This document shows positions 52,061 to 60,261 of a stretch of 64,000 nucleotides of DNA, piece by piece. The stretch lies in NCBI RefSeq assembly GCF_047730175.1, contig NZ_CP159833.1, positions 1,798,001 through 1,862,000 of the forward strand, read 5' to 3'. How positions within the stretch are numbered: position 1 is the first letter of the stretch; the number at the start of each line of letters is the position of its first letter. The DNA is from Marifrigoribacter sp047730175. Lineage in GTDB: Bacteria > Bacteroidota > Bacteroidia > Flavobacteriales > Flavobacteriaceae. Both the position numbers and the translations under genes were made by a program. The notes beneath the pieces are model-generated. The model was not told where the DNA came from, did not search any database, and saw nothing but the letters and a program-made list of their open reading frames with translations.

Positions 52061-52689
52061 TGAAGGTAGCTGTATTAGATAAAAACGGAAAAGACACAGG
52101 TAGAAAGGTTGACCTTTCTAACGATGTGTATGGAATAGAGCCTAATAATCATGCATTATATCTTGATGTAAAGCAATATCTTGCCAATCAACGTCAAGGT
52201 ACGCATAAAGCTAAAGAGCGTGCAGAGATTACGGGTAGTACAAGAAAAATTAAAAAACAAAAAGGAACAGGTACTGCTCGTGCGGGTAGTATTAAGTCTG
52301 GTGTTTTTAGAGGTGGTGGTCGTATGTTTGGACCACGCCCAAGAAATTACTCATTTAAATTAAATAAAAACCTTAAGCGTTTAGCGCGTCGTTCTGCCCT
52401 GAGTATCAAGGCAAATGATAAAGCTATAATCGTACTTGAAGACCTTAATTTTGATGCTCCAAAAACAAAAGAATTTACTGCACTTTTAAAGTCTTTAGGG
52501 CTAGATGCTAAAAAATCTTTATTTGTGTTGGGAGAATCAAATAATAATCTATATTTGTCGTCTCGTAATTTAGAAAAGACCGAAGTTGTAACGAATTTAC
52601 ACTTAAGTACTTATAAAATTATGAATGCAAATAGCCTAGTATTATTTGAAGGTTCTTTGGAAGGAATTGAAACAAACTTAAGTAAATAG
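52060..52689 (+). CDS. rplD: 50S ribosomal protein L4
   Basis: 209 residues, with the 23S-tunnel loop rich in Gly/Arg near residues 60-95 (KKQKGTGTARAGS, GGRMFGPRPRNYSFKLNKN). In E. coli L4 represses the S10 operon through a leader hairpin; here the nearest structured leader lies just before rplC. The start overlaps the rplC stop by one base, so translation is coupled. Confidence 0.97.
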   Translation: MKVAVLDKNGKDTGRKVDLSNDVYGIEPNNHALYLDVKQYLANQRQGTHKAKERAEITGSTRKIKKQKGTGTARAGSIKSGVFRGGGRMFGPRPRNYSFKLNKNLKRLARRSALSIKANDKAIIVLEDLNFDAPKTKEFTALLKSLGLDAKKSLFVLGESNNNLYLSSRNLEKTEVVTNLHLSTYKIMNANSLVLFEGSLEGIETNLSK

Positions 52690-52694
52690 AAACG

Positions 52695-52985
52695 ATGAAT
52701 ATCTTAATTAAACCTATAATTACAGAAAAAGCTACAGCAGATGTTGAGAATTTCAACAGATATGGCTTTATGGTAAACCCTAAGGCGAACAAGGTGGAAA
52801 TCAAAAAAGCAGTTGAAGCTGCTTATGAAGTTTCTGTACTTAAAGTTCGTACTATAAATGTCCGCCCTGATAGAAAAACTCGTCATACAAAGACGGGGGT
52901 TCAAACTGGTAAAACTAATGCAATTAAAAAGGCAATAGTACAGGTGGCGGAAGGTGATACAATAGATTTTTACAATAACATCTAA
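52695..52985 (+). CDS. rplW: 50S ribosomal protein L23
   Basis: 96 residues; binds at the exit of the peptide tunnel and docks trigger factor and SRP. Text: KPIITEKATADVENFNRYGFMV and VRTINVRPDRKTRHTKTG. Complete; 5 bp behind rplD. Confidence 0.97.
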   Translation: MNILIKPIITEKATADVENFNRYGFMVNPKANKVEIKKAVEAAYEVSVLKVRTINVRPDRKTRHTKTGVQTGKTNAIKKAIVQVAEGDTIDFYNNI

Positions 52986-53010
52986 GATAACTTAGATAAA
53001 TTAGACAAAA

Positions 53011-53835
53011 ATGTCAGTAAGAAAATTAAAACCGGTCACCCCAGGACAGCGATTTAGAGTAGTAAATGGATTTGACGCCATTACTACTGATAAGCCGGAG
53101 AAAAGTTTAATAGCTCCGATTAAAAGATCTGGGGGACGTAACAGTCAAGGAAAAATGACTATGCGCTACAAAGGTGGTGGTCATAAAAGAAGATATCGAA
53201 TTATCGATTTTAAACGTAACAAAGTGGGTGTGCCTGCAACTGTTGCAAGTATAGAATACGATCCTAACCGTACAGCATTTATTGCGTTATTGAATTACCA
53301 AGATGGTGAAAAAAGATACGTAGTTGCACAAAGCGGACTTAAGGTAGGACAAAATATCGTTTCAGGTGATACTGTGGCTCCAGATATTGGAAATGCAATG
53401 CCTCTAGCTAAAATTCCTTTAGGAACTATCATTTCATGTATCGAATTGCATCCAGGACAAGGTGCTGTTATGGCTCGTAGTGCTGGTGCTTTTGCGCAAC
53501 TTATGGCAAGAGAAGGAAGGTTTGCTACAGTGAAATTACCTTCTGGTGAAACACGTATGATTTTAGTAACATGTATGGCAACTATTGGAGCAGTATCTAA
53601 TAGTGATCATCAGTTATTAGTTTCTGGTAAAGCGGGAAGATCTAGATGGTTAGGTAGAAGACCAAGAACTAGACCGGTAGTAATGAATCCAGTTGATCAC
53701 CCAATGGGTGGTGGTGAAGGTAAATCTTCAGGTGGACATCCACGTTCTAGAAATGGTATTCCTGCTAAAGGATATAGAACCCGTTCTAAAACTAAAGCGA
53801 GTAATAAATATATTATAGAACGTAGAAAGAAATAG
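53011..53835 (+). CDS. rplB: 50S ribosomal protein L2
   Basis: 274 residues, one of the largest subunit-core proteins, needed for peptidyl transfer. Conserved GRNSQGKMTMRYKGGGHKRRYR near 40 and the C-terminal VMNPVDHPMGGGEGKSSGGH, which carries the catalytically important His near residue 230. Spacing to rplW is 25 bp. Confidence 0.98.
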   Translation: MSVRKLKPVTPGQRFRVVNGFDAITTDKPEKSLIAPIKRSGGRNSQGKMTMRYKGGGHKRRYRIIDFKRNKVGVPATVASIEYDPNRTAFIALLNYQDGEKRYVVAQSGLKVGQNIVSGDTVAPDIGNAMPLAKIPLGTIISCIELHPGQGAVMARSAGAFAQLMAREGRFATVKLPSGETRMILVTCMATIGAVSNSDHQLLVSGKAGRSRWLGRRPRTRPVVMNPVDHPMGGGEGKSSGGHPRSRNGIPAKGYRTRSKTKASNKYIIERRKK

Positions 53836-53840
53836 AAATT

Positions 53841-54119
53841 ATGGCAAGATCATTAAAAAAAGGACCTTACGTTCATTTCAAATTAGACAAAAAAGTTCAA
53901 CAAAATGTTGAGTCAAATAAGAAGACTGTGATTAAAACTTGGTCACGTGCTTCAATGATTACTCCAGATTTTGTTGGTCAAACGATTGCAGTTCATAACG
54001 GGCGTCAATTTATTCCAGTGTACGTAACTGAGAATATGGTAGGACATAAATTAGGTGAATTTTCACTTACAAGATCATATCGTGGTCATGCAGGTGCTAA
54101 AAATAAAGGAAAAAAATAA
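53841..54119 (+). CDS. rpsS: 30S ribosomal protein S19
   Basis: 92 residues; forms a complex with S13 in the head. MARSLKKGPYVHFKLDKK start and the conserved GHKLGEFSLTRSYRGH region. 5 bp after rplB. Confidence 0.98.
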   Translation: MARSLKKGPYVHFKLDKKVQQNVESNKKTVIKTWSRASMITPDFVGQTIAVHNGRQFIPVYVTENMVGHKLGEFSLTRSYRGHAGAKNKGKK

Positions 54120-54122
54120 GCC

Positions 54123-54533
54123 ATGGGAGTTCGTAAAAGAGAAAGAGCAGAGCAAATCAAAGAAGCAAAAAAGACAATGTATTTTGCTAAATTGAATAAT
54201 TGCCCTACATCACCTAGAAAAATGCGCTTAGTTGCAGATTTAGTACGTGGTGTAAAAATAGATAAAGCACTAAACATTTTAAAGTTTAGTTCAAAAGAAG
54301 CATCTCGTCGTTTAGAGACATTATTGCTTTCAGCAATTGCTAATTGGCAAGCTAAAAACGAAGATGCATCTATAGAAGACGCAGATCTTTTTATAAAAGA
54401 GATTCGTGTAGATGGAGGAGCGATGTTAAAAAGACTTCGCCCTGCACCACAAGGTCGCGCACACAGAATTAGAAAACGTTCCAACCATGTTACACTTGTG
54501 CTTGGGGCTAACGATAACACACAAAGCAATTAA
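54123..54533 (+). CDS. rplV: 50S ribosomal protein L22
   Basis: 136 residues, longer than the 110 of E. coli owing to a charged N-terminal extension (MGVRKRERAEQIKEAKK). The hairpin that lines the exit tunnel reads RPAPQGRAHRIRKRSNHVT near residue 105. Macrolide contacts look intact. 3 bp after rpsS. Confidence 0.97.
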   Translation: MGVRKRERAEQIKEAKKTMYFAKLNNCPTSPRKMRLVADLVRGVKIDKALNILKFSSKEASRRLETLLLSAIANWQAKNEDASIEDADLFIKEIRVDGGAMLKRLRPAPQGRAHRIRKRSNHVTLVLGANDNTQSN

Positions 54534-54536
54534 TTA

Positions 54537-55268
54537 ATGGGACAGAAAACAAATCCAATCGGAAATCGCTTAGGTATCATTAGAGGTTGGGAATCCAACT
54601 GGTACGGAGGGAACGACTACGGCGATAAACTTGCTGAAGACGACAAGATTAGAAAGTATATACGTGCTCGTTTAAGTAAAGCTAGTGTGTCAAGGGTAAT
54701 TATTGAGCGTACCCTTAAACTTGTAACCGTTACTATTACTACTGCAAGACCTGGTATTATTATTGGGAAAGGTGGTCAGGAAGTAGACAAGTTGAAAGAA
54801 GAGCTTAAAAAAATTACAGGTAAAGATGTACAAATTAACATCCATGAGATTAAGAGACCAGAAATGGAAGCTTATCTTGTTGCATCAAGTATTGCTAGAC
54901 AAATAGAAAATAGAATTTCTTACCGTCGTGCAATTAAAATGGCAATTGCGGCTGCAATGCGAATGAATGCTGAAGGTATTAAGATTCAAATTTCAGGACG
55001 TTTAAATGGAGCTGAAATGGCTCGTTCTGAATCTTATAAAGATGGACGTATTCCTTTATCAACATTTAGAGCTGACATAGACTATGCTTTAGTAGAATCT
55101 CACACTACTTATGGTAGATTGGGAATTAAAGTATGGATTATGAAAGGCGAAGTATATGGAAAAAGAGAGCTTTCACCACTAGTAGGCCTAGCGCAGAAAG
55201 GTGGAGGGAAAGCAAGACCTGGAGGACGAGGTGGTCGTAATAATAACAAACCACGTCGTAAAAAGTAA
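54537..55268 (+). CDS. rpsC: 30S ribosomal protein S3
   Basis: 243 residues. KH-type RNA-binding region with the GxxG loop in RPGIIIGKGGQEVDKL near 85, and a Gly/Arg-rich C-terminal tail (KARPGGRGGRNNNKPRRKK), which is an extra compared with E. coli. S3 lines the mRNA entry tunnel. 3 bp after rplV. Confidence 0.98.
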   Translation: MGQKTNPIGNRLGIIRGWESNWYGGNDYGDKLAEDDKIRKYIRARLSKASVSRVIIERTLKLVTVTITTARPGIIIGKGGQEVDKLKEELKKITGKDVQINIHEIKRPEMEAYLVASSIARQIENRISYRRAIKMAIAAAMRMNAEGIKIQISGRLNGAEMARSESYKDGRIPLSTFRADIDYALVESHTTYGRLGIKVWIMKGEVYGKRELSPLVGLAQKGGGKARPGGRGGRNNNKPRRKK

Positions 55269-55287
55269 TTTTTTAAAGAAGTAAAAA

Positions 55288-55707
55288 ATGTTACAACCTA
55301 AAAGAACAAAATTCCGTAAACAACAAAAAGGCCGCATGAAAGGTAATGCTGGACGCGGTACACAATTGTCTTATGGAACTTTCGGTATAAAATCTTTAGA
55401 TTCGAATTTCCTGACATCACGTCAAATAGAAGCTGCACGTATTGCTGCTACTCGTTTCATGAAAAGAGAGGGGTCTCTCTGGATAATGATATTTCCAGAT
55501 AAGCCAATTACTAAAAAACCTCTTGAAGTACGTATGGGTAAAGGTAAAGGTGCTGTCGAATATTGGGCGGCTGTAGTAAAACCTGGTAGAATTTTATTTG
55601 AGATTTCTGGAGTGCCCTTTGAAACAGCTAAAGAAGCATTGAGATTGGCAGCACAAAAACTTCCTGTTAAAACGAAGTTTATAGTATCTAGAACTTATCA
55701 AGCTTAA
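55288..55707 (+). CDS. rplP: 50S ribosomal protein L16
   Basis: 139 residues. Starts MLQPKRTKFRKQQKGRMKG; the functional loop KPITKKPLEVRMGKGKG near residue 75 contacts tRNA in the A site. The Arg81-equivalent, target of hydroxylase in some bacteria, is in VRMGKG. 19 bp after rpsC. Confidence 0.98.
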   Translation: MLQPKRTKFRKQQKGRMKGNAGRGTQLSYGTFGIKSLDSNFLTSRQIEAARIAATRFMKREGSLWIMIFPDKPITKKPLEVRMGKGKGAVEYWAAVVKPGRILFEISGVPFETAKEALRLAAQKLPVKTKFIVSRTYQA

Positions 55708-55723
55708 TTTTGAATTTGTAATT

Positions 55724-55915
55724 ATGAAACAATCTGAAATAAAAGAAGCTTCAAATGTGGAGCTACAGGAACAACTTTCTGAATCTAGAAAATCATATTC
55801 AGACCTAAAAATGGCACATGCCATTTCACCGTTGGAAAATCCAGTTCAACTTAGATCTCAAAGAAGAGCTATAGCTAGAATTGAGACAGAACTAACTAAA
55901 AGAGAAGTACAGTAA
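55724..55915 (+). CDS. rpmC: 50S ribosomal protein L29
   Basis: A two-helix protein of 63 residues at the tunnel exit. MKQSEIKEASNVELQEQL and ENPVQLRSQRRAIARIETEL are standard. Because of its small size it is easily missed; position between rplP and rpsQ confirms it. Confidence 0.96.
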   Translation: MKQSEIKEASNVELQEQLSESRKSYSDLKMAHAISPLENPVQLRSQRRAIARIETELTKREVQ

Positions 55916-55932
55916 TTGTGCGAAGCTGAAAG

Positions 55933-56190
55933 ATGGAAAAAAGAAATTTAAGAAAAGAACGTATAGGTGTAGTTACTAGTAACAAAATGGATAAGTCCAT
56001 AGTAGTTGCTGAGGTAAAAAAAGTAAAACATCCTATGTACGGAAAGTTCGTGTTAAAGACTAAGAAATATGTTGCGCACGATGAAACAAACGACTGCAAC
56101 GAAGGTGATAAAGTAAGGATAATGGAAACACGTCCTTTAAGTAAAACCAAATGTTGGAGGTTAGTAGAAATAATTAATAGAGCTAAGTAA
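55933..56190 (+). CDS. rpsQ: 30S ribosomal protein S17
   Basis: 85 residues; primary binder of 16S helix 11. The OB-fold text is RKERIGVVTSNKMDKSIVVAE with KHPMYGKFVLKTKKYVAHDE. 17 bp after rpmC. Confidence 0.97.
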   Translation: MEKRNLRKERIGVVTSNKMDKSIVVAEVKKVKHPMYGKFVLKTKKYVAHDETNDCNEGDKVRIMETRPLSKTKCWRLVEIINRAK

Positions 56191-56192
56191 TT

Positions 56193-56561
56193 ATGTTACA
56201 ACAAGAGTCAAGACTAAAAGTAGCAGATAACACAGGAGCCAAAGAAGTACTTACAATACGTGTATTGGGTGGTACTAAAAAGAGGTATGCCTCTATTGGT
56301 GATAAGATTGTAGTATCTGTAAAATCTGCGACACCAAACGGAACCATTAAAAAAGGTGCTGTTGCAACTGCAGTTGTAGTGAGAACTACAAAAGAAGTTA
56401 GAAGACCTGATGGATCTTATATTCGCTTCGATGATAATGCTTGTGTGCTTTTAAACCCACAAGGAGAAATGATCGGAACACGTGTATTTGGACCAGTAGC
56501 AAGAGAGCTTCGTGATAAACAATTTATGAAAATAGTATCATTGGCACCTGAAGTGCTTTAA
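56193..56561 (+). CDS. rplN: 50S ribosomal protein L14
   Basis: 122 residues; sits at the subunit interface and binds the silencing factor RsfS. MLQQESRLKVADNTGAKEV and RRPDGSYIRFDDNACVLLN are the family signatures. 2 bp after rpsQ. Confidence 0.98.
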   Translation: MLQQESRLKVADNTGAKEVLTIRVLGGTKKRYASIGDKIVVSVKSATPNGTIKKGAVATAVVVRTTKEVRRPDGSYIRFDDNACVLLNPQGEMIGTRVFGPVARELRDKQFMKIVSLAPEVL

Positions 56562-56574
56562 TATGAAAACTAAG

Positions 56575-56889
56575 ATGGCAAAGCTTAAAATTAAAACAGG
56601 AGACACAGTTGTTGTTACTGCTGGAGATCATAAAGGATCAGAAGGTAAGGTGATGAGTGTAAATTTTGTAAAAAACAAAGCAATAGTAGAAGGAGTTAAT
56701 ATGGTCTCTAAACATGAGAAGCCAAGTGCAGCGAATCCGCAAGGAGGAATTGTAAAAAAAGAAGCTCTAATACACATTTCAAACTTATCGCTGTTAGATC
56801 CTAAAACAGGAAAAGCAACACGTGTAGGTTATAAAATGGAAGATGGAAAAAAAGTAAGGTTTTCAAAAAAATCTAATCAAGTATTATAG
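56575..56889 (+). CDS. rplX: 50S ribosomal protein L24
   Basis: Early assembly protein with a KOW domain (GDTVVVTAGDHKGSEGKVM, residues 9-27). I use the ATG at 56575 (MAKLKIKTG, 104 residues), the length usual in Flavobacteria; an ATG at 56563 would add MKTK and leave only 1 bp to rplN. Both remain possible. Confidence 0.93.
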   Translation: MAKLKIKTGDTVVVTAGDHKGSEGKVMSVNFVKNKAIVEGVNMVSKHEKPSAANPQGGIVKKEALIHISNLSLLDPKTGKATRVGYKMEDGKKVRFSKKSNQVL

Positions 56890-56891
56890 TT

Positions 56892-57443
56892 ATGGGATAT
56901 TCACCAAGGCTTAAAGAAGAGTACAAGAGCAGAATAATTAATGCTCTTAAGGAAGAGTTTGGTTACAGTAATGTAATGCAAGTACCTAAATTGAAAAGCA
57001 TCACAGTTTCTCGTGGAGTTGGATCTGCAGTAGCAGATAAAAAACAAATCGAATACGCTTTAGATGAATTGACAAACATTACAGGTCAAAAAGCTGTAGC
57101 AACTTTATCTAAAAAAGATGTTGCTGCGTTTAAACTTCGTAAAGGGATGCCAATTGGAGCTAGAGTTACATTACGTGGAGAACGTATGTATGAGTTTTTA
57201 GATAGACTTATTACAAGTGCTTTACCACGTGTACGTGATTTCAACGGTATCAAAGCGACAGGTTTTGACGGAAGAGGTAACTACTCATTAGGAGTTGTTG
57301 AACAAATCATTTTTCCTGAAATTGATATCGATAAAATTAAGAAGATCGATGGTATGAACATTACGTTTGTAACATCAGCTTCTACCGATACTGAAGCAAA
57401 ATCATTATTAACTGAATTAGGTTTACCTTTTAAAAAGAACTAA
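56892..57443 (+). CDS. rplE: 50S ribosomal protein L5
   Basis: 183 residues; binds 5S rRNA. Conserved LKSITVSRGVGSAVADKK, GQKAVATLSKKDVAAFKLRKG and FNGIKATGFDGRGNYSLGV. 2 bp after rplX. Confidence 0.98.
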   Translation: MGYSPRLKEEYKSRIINALKEEFGYSNVMQVPKLKSITVSRGVGSAVADKKQIEYALDELTNITGQKAVATLSKKDVAAFKLRKGMPIGARVTLRGERMYEFLDRLITSALPRVRDFNGIKATGFDGRGNYSLGVVEQIIFPEIDIDKIKKIDGMNITFVTSASTDTEAKSLLTELGLPFKKN

Positions 57444-57444
57444 G

Positions 57445-57714
57445 ATGGCTAAAGAATCAATGAAAGCCCGTGAGGTTAAAAGAGCAAAAACGGTAGCAAA
57501 ATATGCTGAAAAAAGAAAAGCTTTAAAAGAAGCTGGAGATTATTTAGCATTACAGAAATTACCAAAAAACGCTTCTCCTGTTCGTATGCATAATCGTTGC
57601 AAACTAACTGGAAGACCAAAGGGGTATATGAGAACGTTTGGATTATCACGTGTAACTTTTCGTGAAATGGCAAACCAAGGATTAATCCCAGGTGTTAGAA
57701 AAGCAAGTTGGTAA
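57445..57714 (+). CDS. rpsN: 30S ribosomal protein S14, zinc-free type
   Basis: 89 residues, the long form. The segment that holds two CxxC pairs in the zinc form reads NASPVRMHNRCKLTGRPKG, with a single Cys, so no zinc ribbon can form. The rest (YMRTFGLSRVTFREMANQGLIPGVRKASW in pieces) is canonical. 1 bp after rplE. Confidence 0.97.
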   Translation: MAKESMKAREVKRAKTVAKYAEKRKALKEAGDYLALQKLPKNASPVRMHNRCKLTGRPKGYMRTFGLSRVTFREMANQGLIPGVRKASW

Positions 57715-57734
57715 TAATATTTTAAACGAAGAAG

Positions 57735-58136
57735 ATGAATATAGATCCAATATCAGATTTTCTAACTAGAGTTAGAAATGCAGTAAAAGCAGGCCACAGA
57801 GTGGTAGAAATCCCTGCTTCGAAAGTGAAAAAAGAAATTACAAAAATCTTGTTTGATCAAGGTTTTATATTAAGCTACAAATTTGAAGATGATAATGGAC
57901 CTCAAGGTTCTATTAAAATAGCTTTAAAATATGATAAGCTTACTAAAGACCCTGTGATAAAAAAGATTCAAAGAATTAGTAAACCAGGTTTACGTAAATA
58001 TGCAAGTTCTACAGAAATACCTCGTATTTTAAATGGATTAGGTATTGCAATCGTGTCTACTTCTCATGGAGTGATGACAGGAAAACAAGCTCATTCAGAA
58101 AATGTAGGTGGAGAAGTATTGTGTTACGTATACTAA
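57735..58136 (+). CDS. rpsH: 30S ribosomal protein S8
   Basis: 133 residues. DPISDFLTRVRNAVKAGH, then the C-terminal RNA-binding text GLGIAIVSTSHGVMTGKQA. In E. coli it represses the spc operon by binding mRNA near rplE; the rplE region here was not folded. 20 bp after rpsN. Confidence 0.97.
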   Translation: MNIDPISDFLTRVRNAVKAGHRVVEIPASKVKKEITKILFDQGFILSYKFEDDNGPQGSIKIALKYDKLTKDPVIKKIQRISKPGLRKYASSTEIPRILNGLGIAIVSTSHGVMTGKQAHSENVGGEVLCYVY

Positions 58137-58151
58137 AAATAGAGACTAGAA

Positions 58152-58694
58152 ATGTCAAGAATAGGTAAAAACCCGGTAGCAATCCCAGAAGGAGTTACAT
58201 TTGAAGTAAATGATAATGTAATTACGGTAAAAGGAAAATTAGGTGAATTAACACAAGAATTTTCAGGGGTTACTTTAAATATAGAAGATGGAAACGTTAT
58301 AGTAGAACGTGATTCAGATTCTAAAGAACATAAATCAAAACATGGTTTATATAGATCTTTAATCTTTAACATGATTGAAGGTGTAAGTAAAGGATGGAAC
58401 AAAGAACTTGAATTAGTTGGTGTAGGTTATCGTGCCAGTAATCAAGGACAGAAATTAGACTTAGCTCTTGGATTTTCTCACAATATTGTGTTGAATATCG
58501 CTCCAGAAGTAAAAGTTGAAACAGTTTCTGATAAAGGAAAAAATCCTATTATTAAATTAACATCTTTCGACAAACAATTAGTAGGACAGGTTGCGGCTAA
58601 AATCCGTGCCTTCCGAAAGCCAGAACCTTACAAAGGGAAAGGAATTAGGTTTGTAGGAGAACAAATAAGAAGAAAAGCAGGTAAATCTGCATAA
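58152..58694 (+). CDS. rplF: 50S ribosomal protein L6
   Basis: 180 residues, two related domains. MSRIGKNPVAIPEGVTFEV start and PEPYKGKGIRFVGEQIRRKAGK end are the hallmarks. Gentamicin-type resistance sites are not altered in any obvious way. 15 bp after rpsH. Confidence 0.98.
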   Translation: MSRIGKNPVAIPEGVTFEVNDNVITVKGKLGELTQEFSGVTLNIEDGNVIVERDSDSKEHKSKHGLYRSLIFNMIEGVSKGWNKELELVGVGYRASNQGQKLDLALGFSHNIVLNIAPEVKVETVSDKGKNPIIKLTSFDKQLVGQVAAKIRAFRKPEPYKGKGIRFVGEQIRRKAGKSA

Positions 58695-58705
58695 CAAATA
58701 AAGTT

Positions 58706-59062
58706 ATGGCATTATCAAGAACAGATAGAAGAGATCGAATTCGTTTCAGAATTAGAAAAACAGTTTCTGGAACTACGCAACGTCCTCGTTTAGCAGTTTT
58801 CAGAAGTAATAAAGAAATCTATGCTCAACTTATTGACGATGTAAATGGTACAACCATTACAGCTGCATCTTCAAGAGACAAAGATATAGACGCATCTAAA
58901 ACAAGTAATGTTGAAACTGCAAAACTAGTGGGACAAGCAATTGCTGAGAAAGCTAAGAGTGCAGGAATAGAAAGTATTACTTTCGATAGAGGTGGATATC
59001 TTTACCATGGAAGAATTAAATCATTAGCTGAAGGAGCACGCGAAGGCGGCCTTAAATTCTAA
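58706..59062 (+). CDS. rplR: 50S ribosomal protein L18
   Basis: 118 residues; anchors 5S rRNA with L5. RRDRIRFRIRKTVSGTTQRPRLAVFRS and FDRGGYLYHGRIKSLAEGARE are typical. 11 bp after rplF. Confidence 0.98.
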   Translation: MALSRTDRRDRIRFRIRKTVSGTTQRPRLAVFRSNKEIYAQLIDDVNGTTITAASSRDKDIDASKTSNVETAKLVGQAIAEKAKSAGIESITFDRGGYLYHGRIKSLAEGAREGGLKF

Positions 59063-59067
59063 GAAAT

Positions 59068-59592
59068 ATGTATCAAAATTATAAAAACGTAGAATTAGTA
59101 AAACCAGGTGGTCTTGAATTAAAAGATCGTTTAGTAGGTGTACAACGTGTTACTAAAGTAACTAAAGGTGGTAGAACTTTTGGATTTTCAGCTATCGTAG
59201 TAGTAGGTGATGAAAATGGGGTTGTAGGTCAAGGGCTTGGTAAATCTAAAGATGTTGCTAGTGCAATCGCAAAAGCAATTGAGGACGCTAAGAAAAACTT
59301 AGTGCGTATTCCTTTAAATAAGGCATCGCTTCCACATGAGCAAAAAGGTAAATACGGTGGAGCTAGAGTAACATTGTTGCCAGCTGCAGCGGGTACTGGA
59401 GTAATTGCTGGTGGAGCTGTACGTGCCGTACTAGAGGCAGTAGGTGTACATGATGTATTATCTAAGTCACAAGGATCTTCAAATCCACACAATGTTGTAA
59501 AAGCAACTTTTGATGCTTTATTACAATTAAGAAGTGCTCAAACTGTTGCAAAACAAAGAGGTATTTCTCTTGATAAATTATTTAAAGGATAA
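59068..59592 (+). CDS. rpsE: 30S ribosomal protein S5
   Basis: 174 residues. The N-terminal double-stranded-RNA-binding loop (RVTKVTKGGRTFGFSAIVVVGD) and the core GQGLGKSKDVASAIAKAIEDAKKNL are intact; the spectinomycin-contact loop TKGGRTF is wild type. 5 bp after rplR. Confidence 0.98.
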   Translation: MYQNYKNVELVKPGGLELKDRLVGVQRVTKVTKGGRTFGFSAIVVVGDENGVVGQGLGKSKDVASAIAKAIEDAKKNLVRIPLNKASLPHEQKGKYGGARVTLLPAAAGTGVIAGGAVRAVLEAVGVHDVLSKSQGSSNPHNVVKATFDALLQLRSAQTVAKQRGISLDKLFKG

Positions 59593-59602
59593 ATAAAAAG
59601 AG

Positions 59603-59782
59603 ATGGCAAAAATTAGAGTAACAAAGGTTCGTAGTGAAATAAACCGCACTCAAAACCAAAAAAGAACGCTTGAAGCTTTAGGACTTAGAAAAATGGGTCA
59701 TACAGTAGAGCATGATGATACGCCAAGTATTCTTGGTATGATAAATAATGTACAACATTTAGTTTCAGTTGAAACTGTTTAA
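59603..59782 (+). CDS. rpmD: 50S ribosomal protein L30
   Basis: A 59-residue gene easily missed because of its length. ATG at 59603, TAA at 59780-59782. Translation runs MAKIRVTKVRSEINRTQNQK, then RTLEALGLRKMGHTVEHDD and ends VSVETV, a textbook L30. It fills the 203-bp space between rpsE and rplO, as in other spc operons. Confidence 0.97.
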   Translation: MAKIRVTKVRSEINRTQNQKRTLEALGLRKMGHTVEHDDTPSILGMINNVQHLVSVETV

Positions 59783-59795
59783 TAATTAAACGAAT

Positions 59796-60248
59796 ATGGA
59801 TTTAAGTAACTTACGACCGGCAGCAGGCTCGGTAAAGAATCAAGGCAAGCGAGTAGGTCGCGGACAAGGATCCGGTAAAGGAGGTACAGCAACCAGAGGA
59901 CATAATGGTGCTAAGTCTCGTTCTGGGTATTCTAAGAAATTAGGATTCGAGGGAGGGCAAATGCCTTTACAACGTCGTGTTCCAAAATTTGGTTTTACAA
60001 ATATAAATCGAAAAGAATACCAAGGAATTAATATTGATACACTTCAACAATTAGTTGATGATAAGAAAGTTAAAGATACAGTGGATTTCGAAACACTTGT
60101 TGGTTTAGGTCTTCTTGGAAAAACTGAAATGGTGAAGATTTTAGGTAGAGGTGAATTAAAAGCGAAACTTACTGTGTCAGCAAATAAGTTTACTGCCACA
60201 GCTAAAGCAGCTATCGAAGCCGCTGGTGGAGAAGTAATAACATTGTAA
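59796..60248 (+). CDS. rplO: 50S ribosomal protein L15
   Basis: 150 residues. Gly/Arg-rich N-terminal extension (GKRVGRGQGSGKGGTATRGHNGAKSRSG in pieces, residues 18-45) and the C-terminal TATAKAAIEAAGGEV motif. 13 bp after rpmD and 13 bp before secY. Confidence 0.98.
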   Translation: MDLSNLRPAAGSVKNQGKRVGRGQGSGKGGTATRGHNGAKSRSGYSKKLGFEGGQMPLQRRVPKFGFTNINRKEYQGINIDTLQQLVDDKKVKDTVDFETLVGLGLLGKTEMVKILGRGELKAKLTVSANKFTATAKAAIEAAGGEVITL

Positions 60249-60261
60249 TTTTTAGATAAGG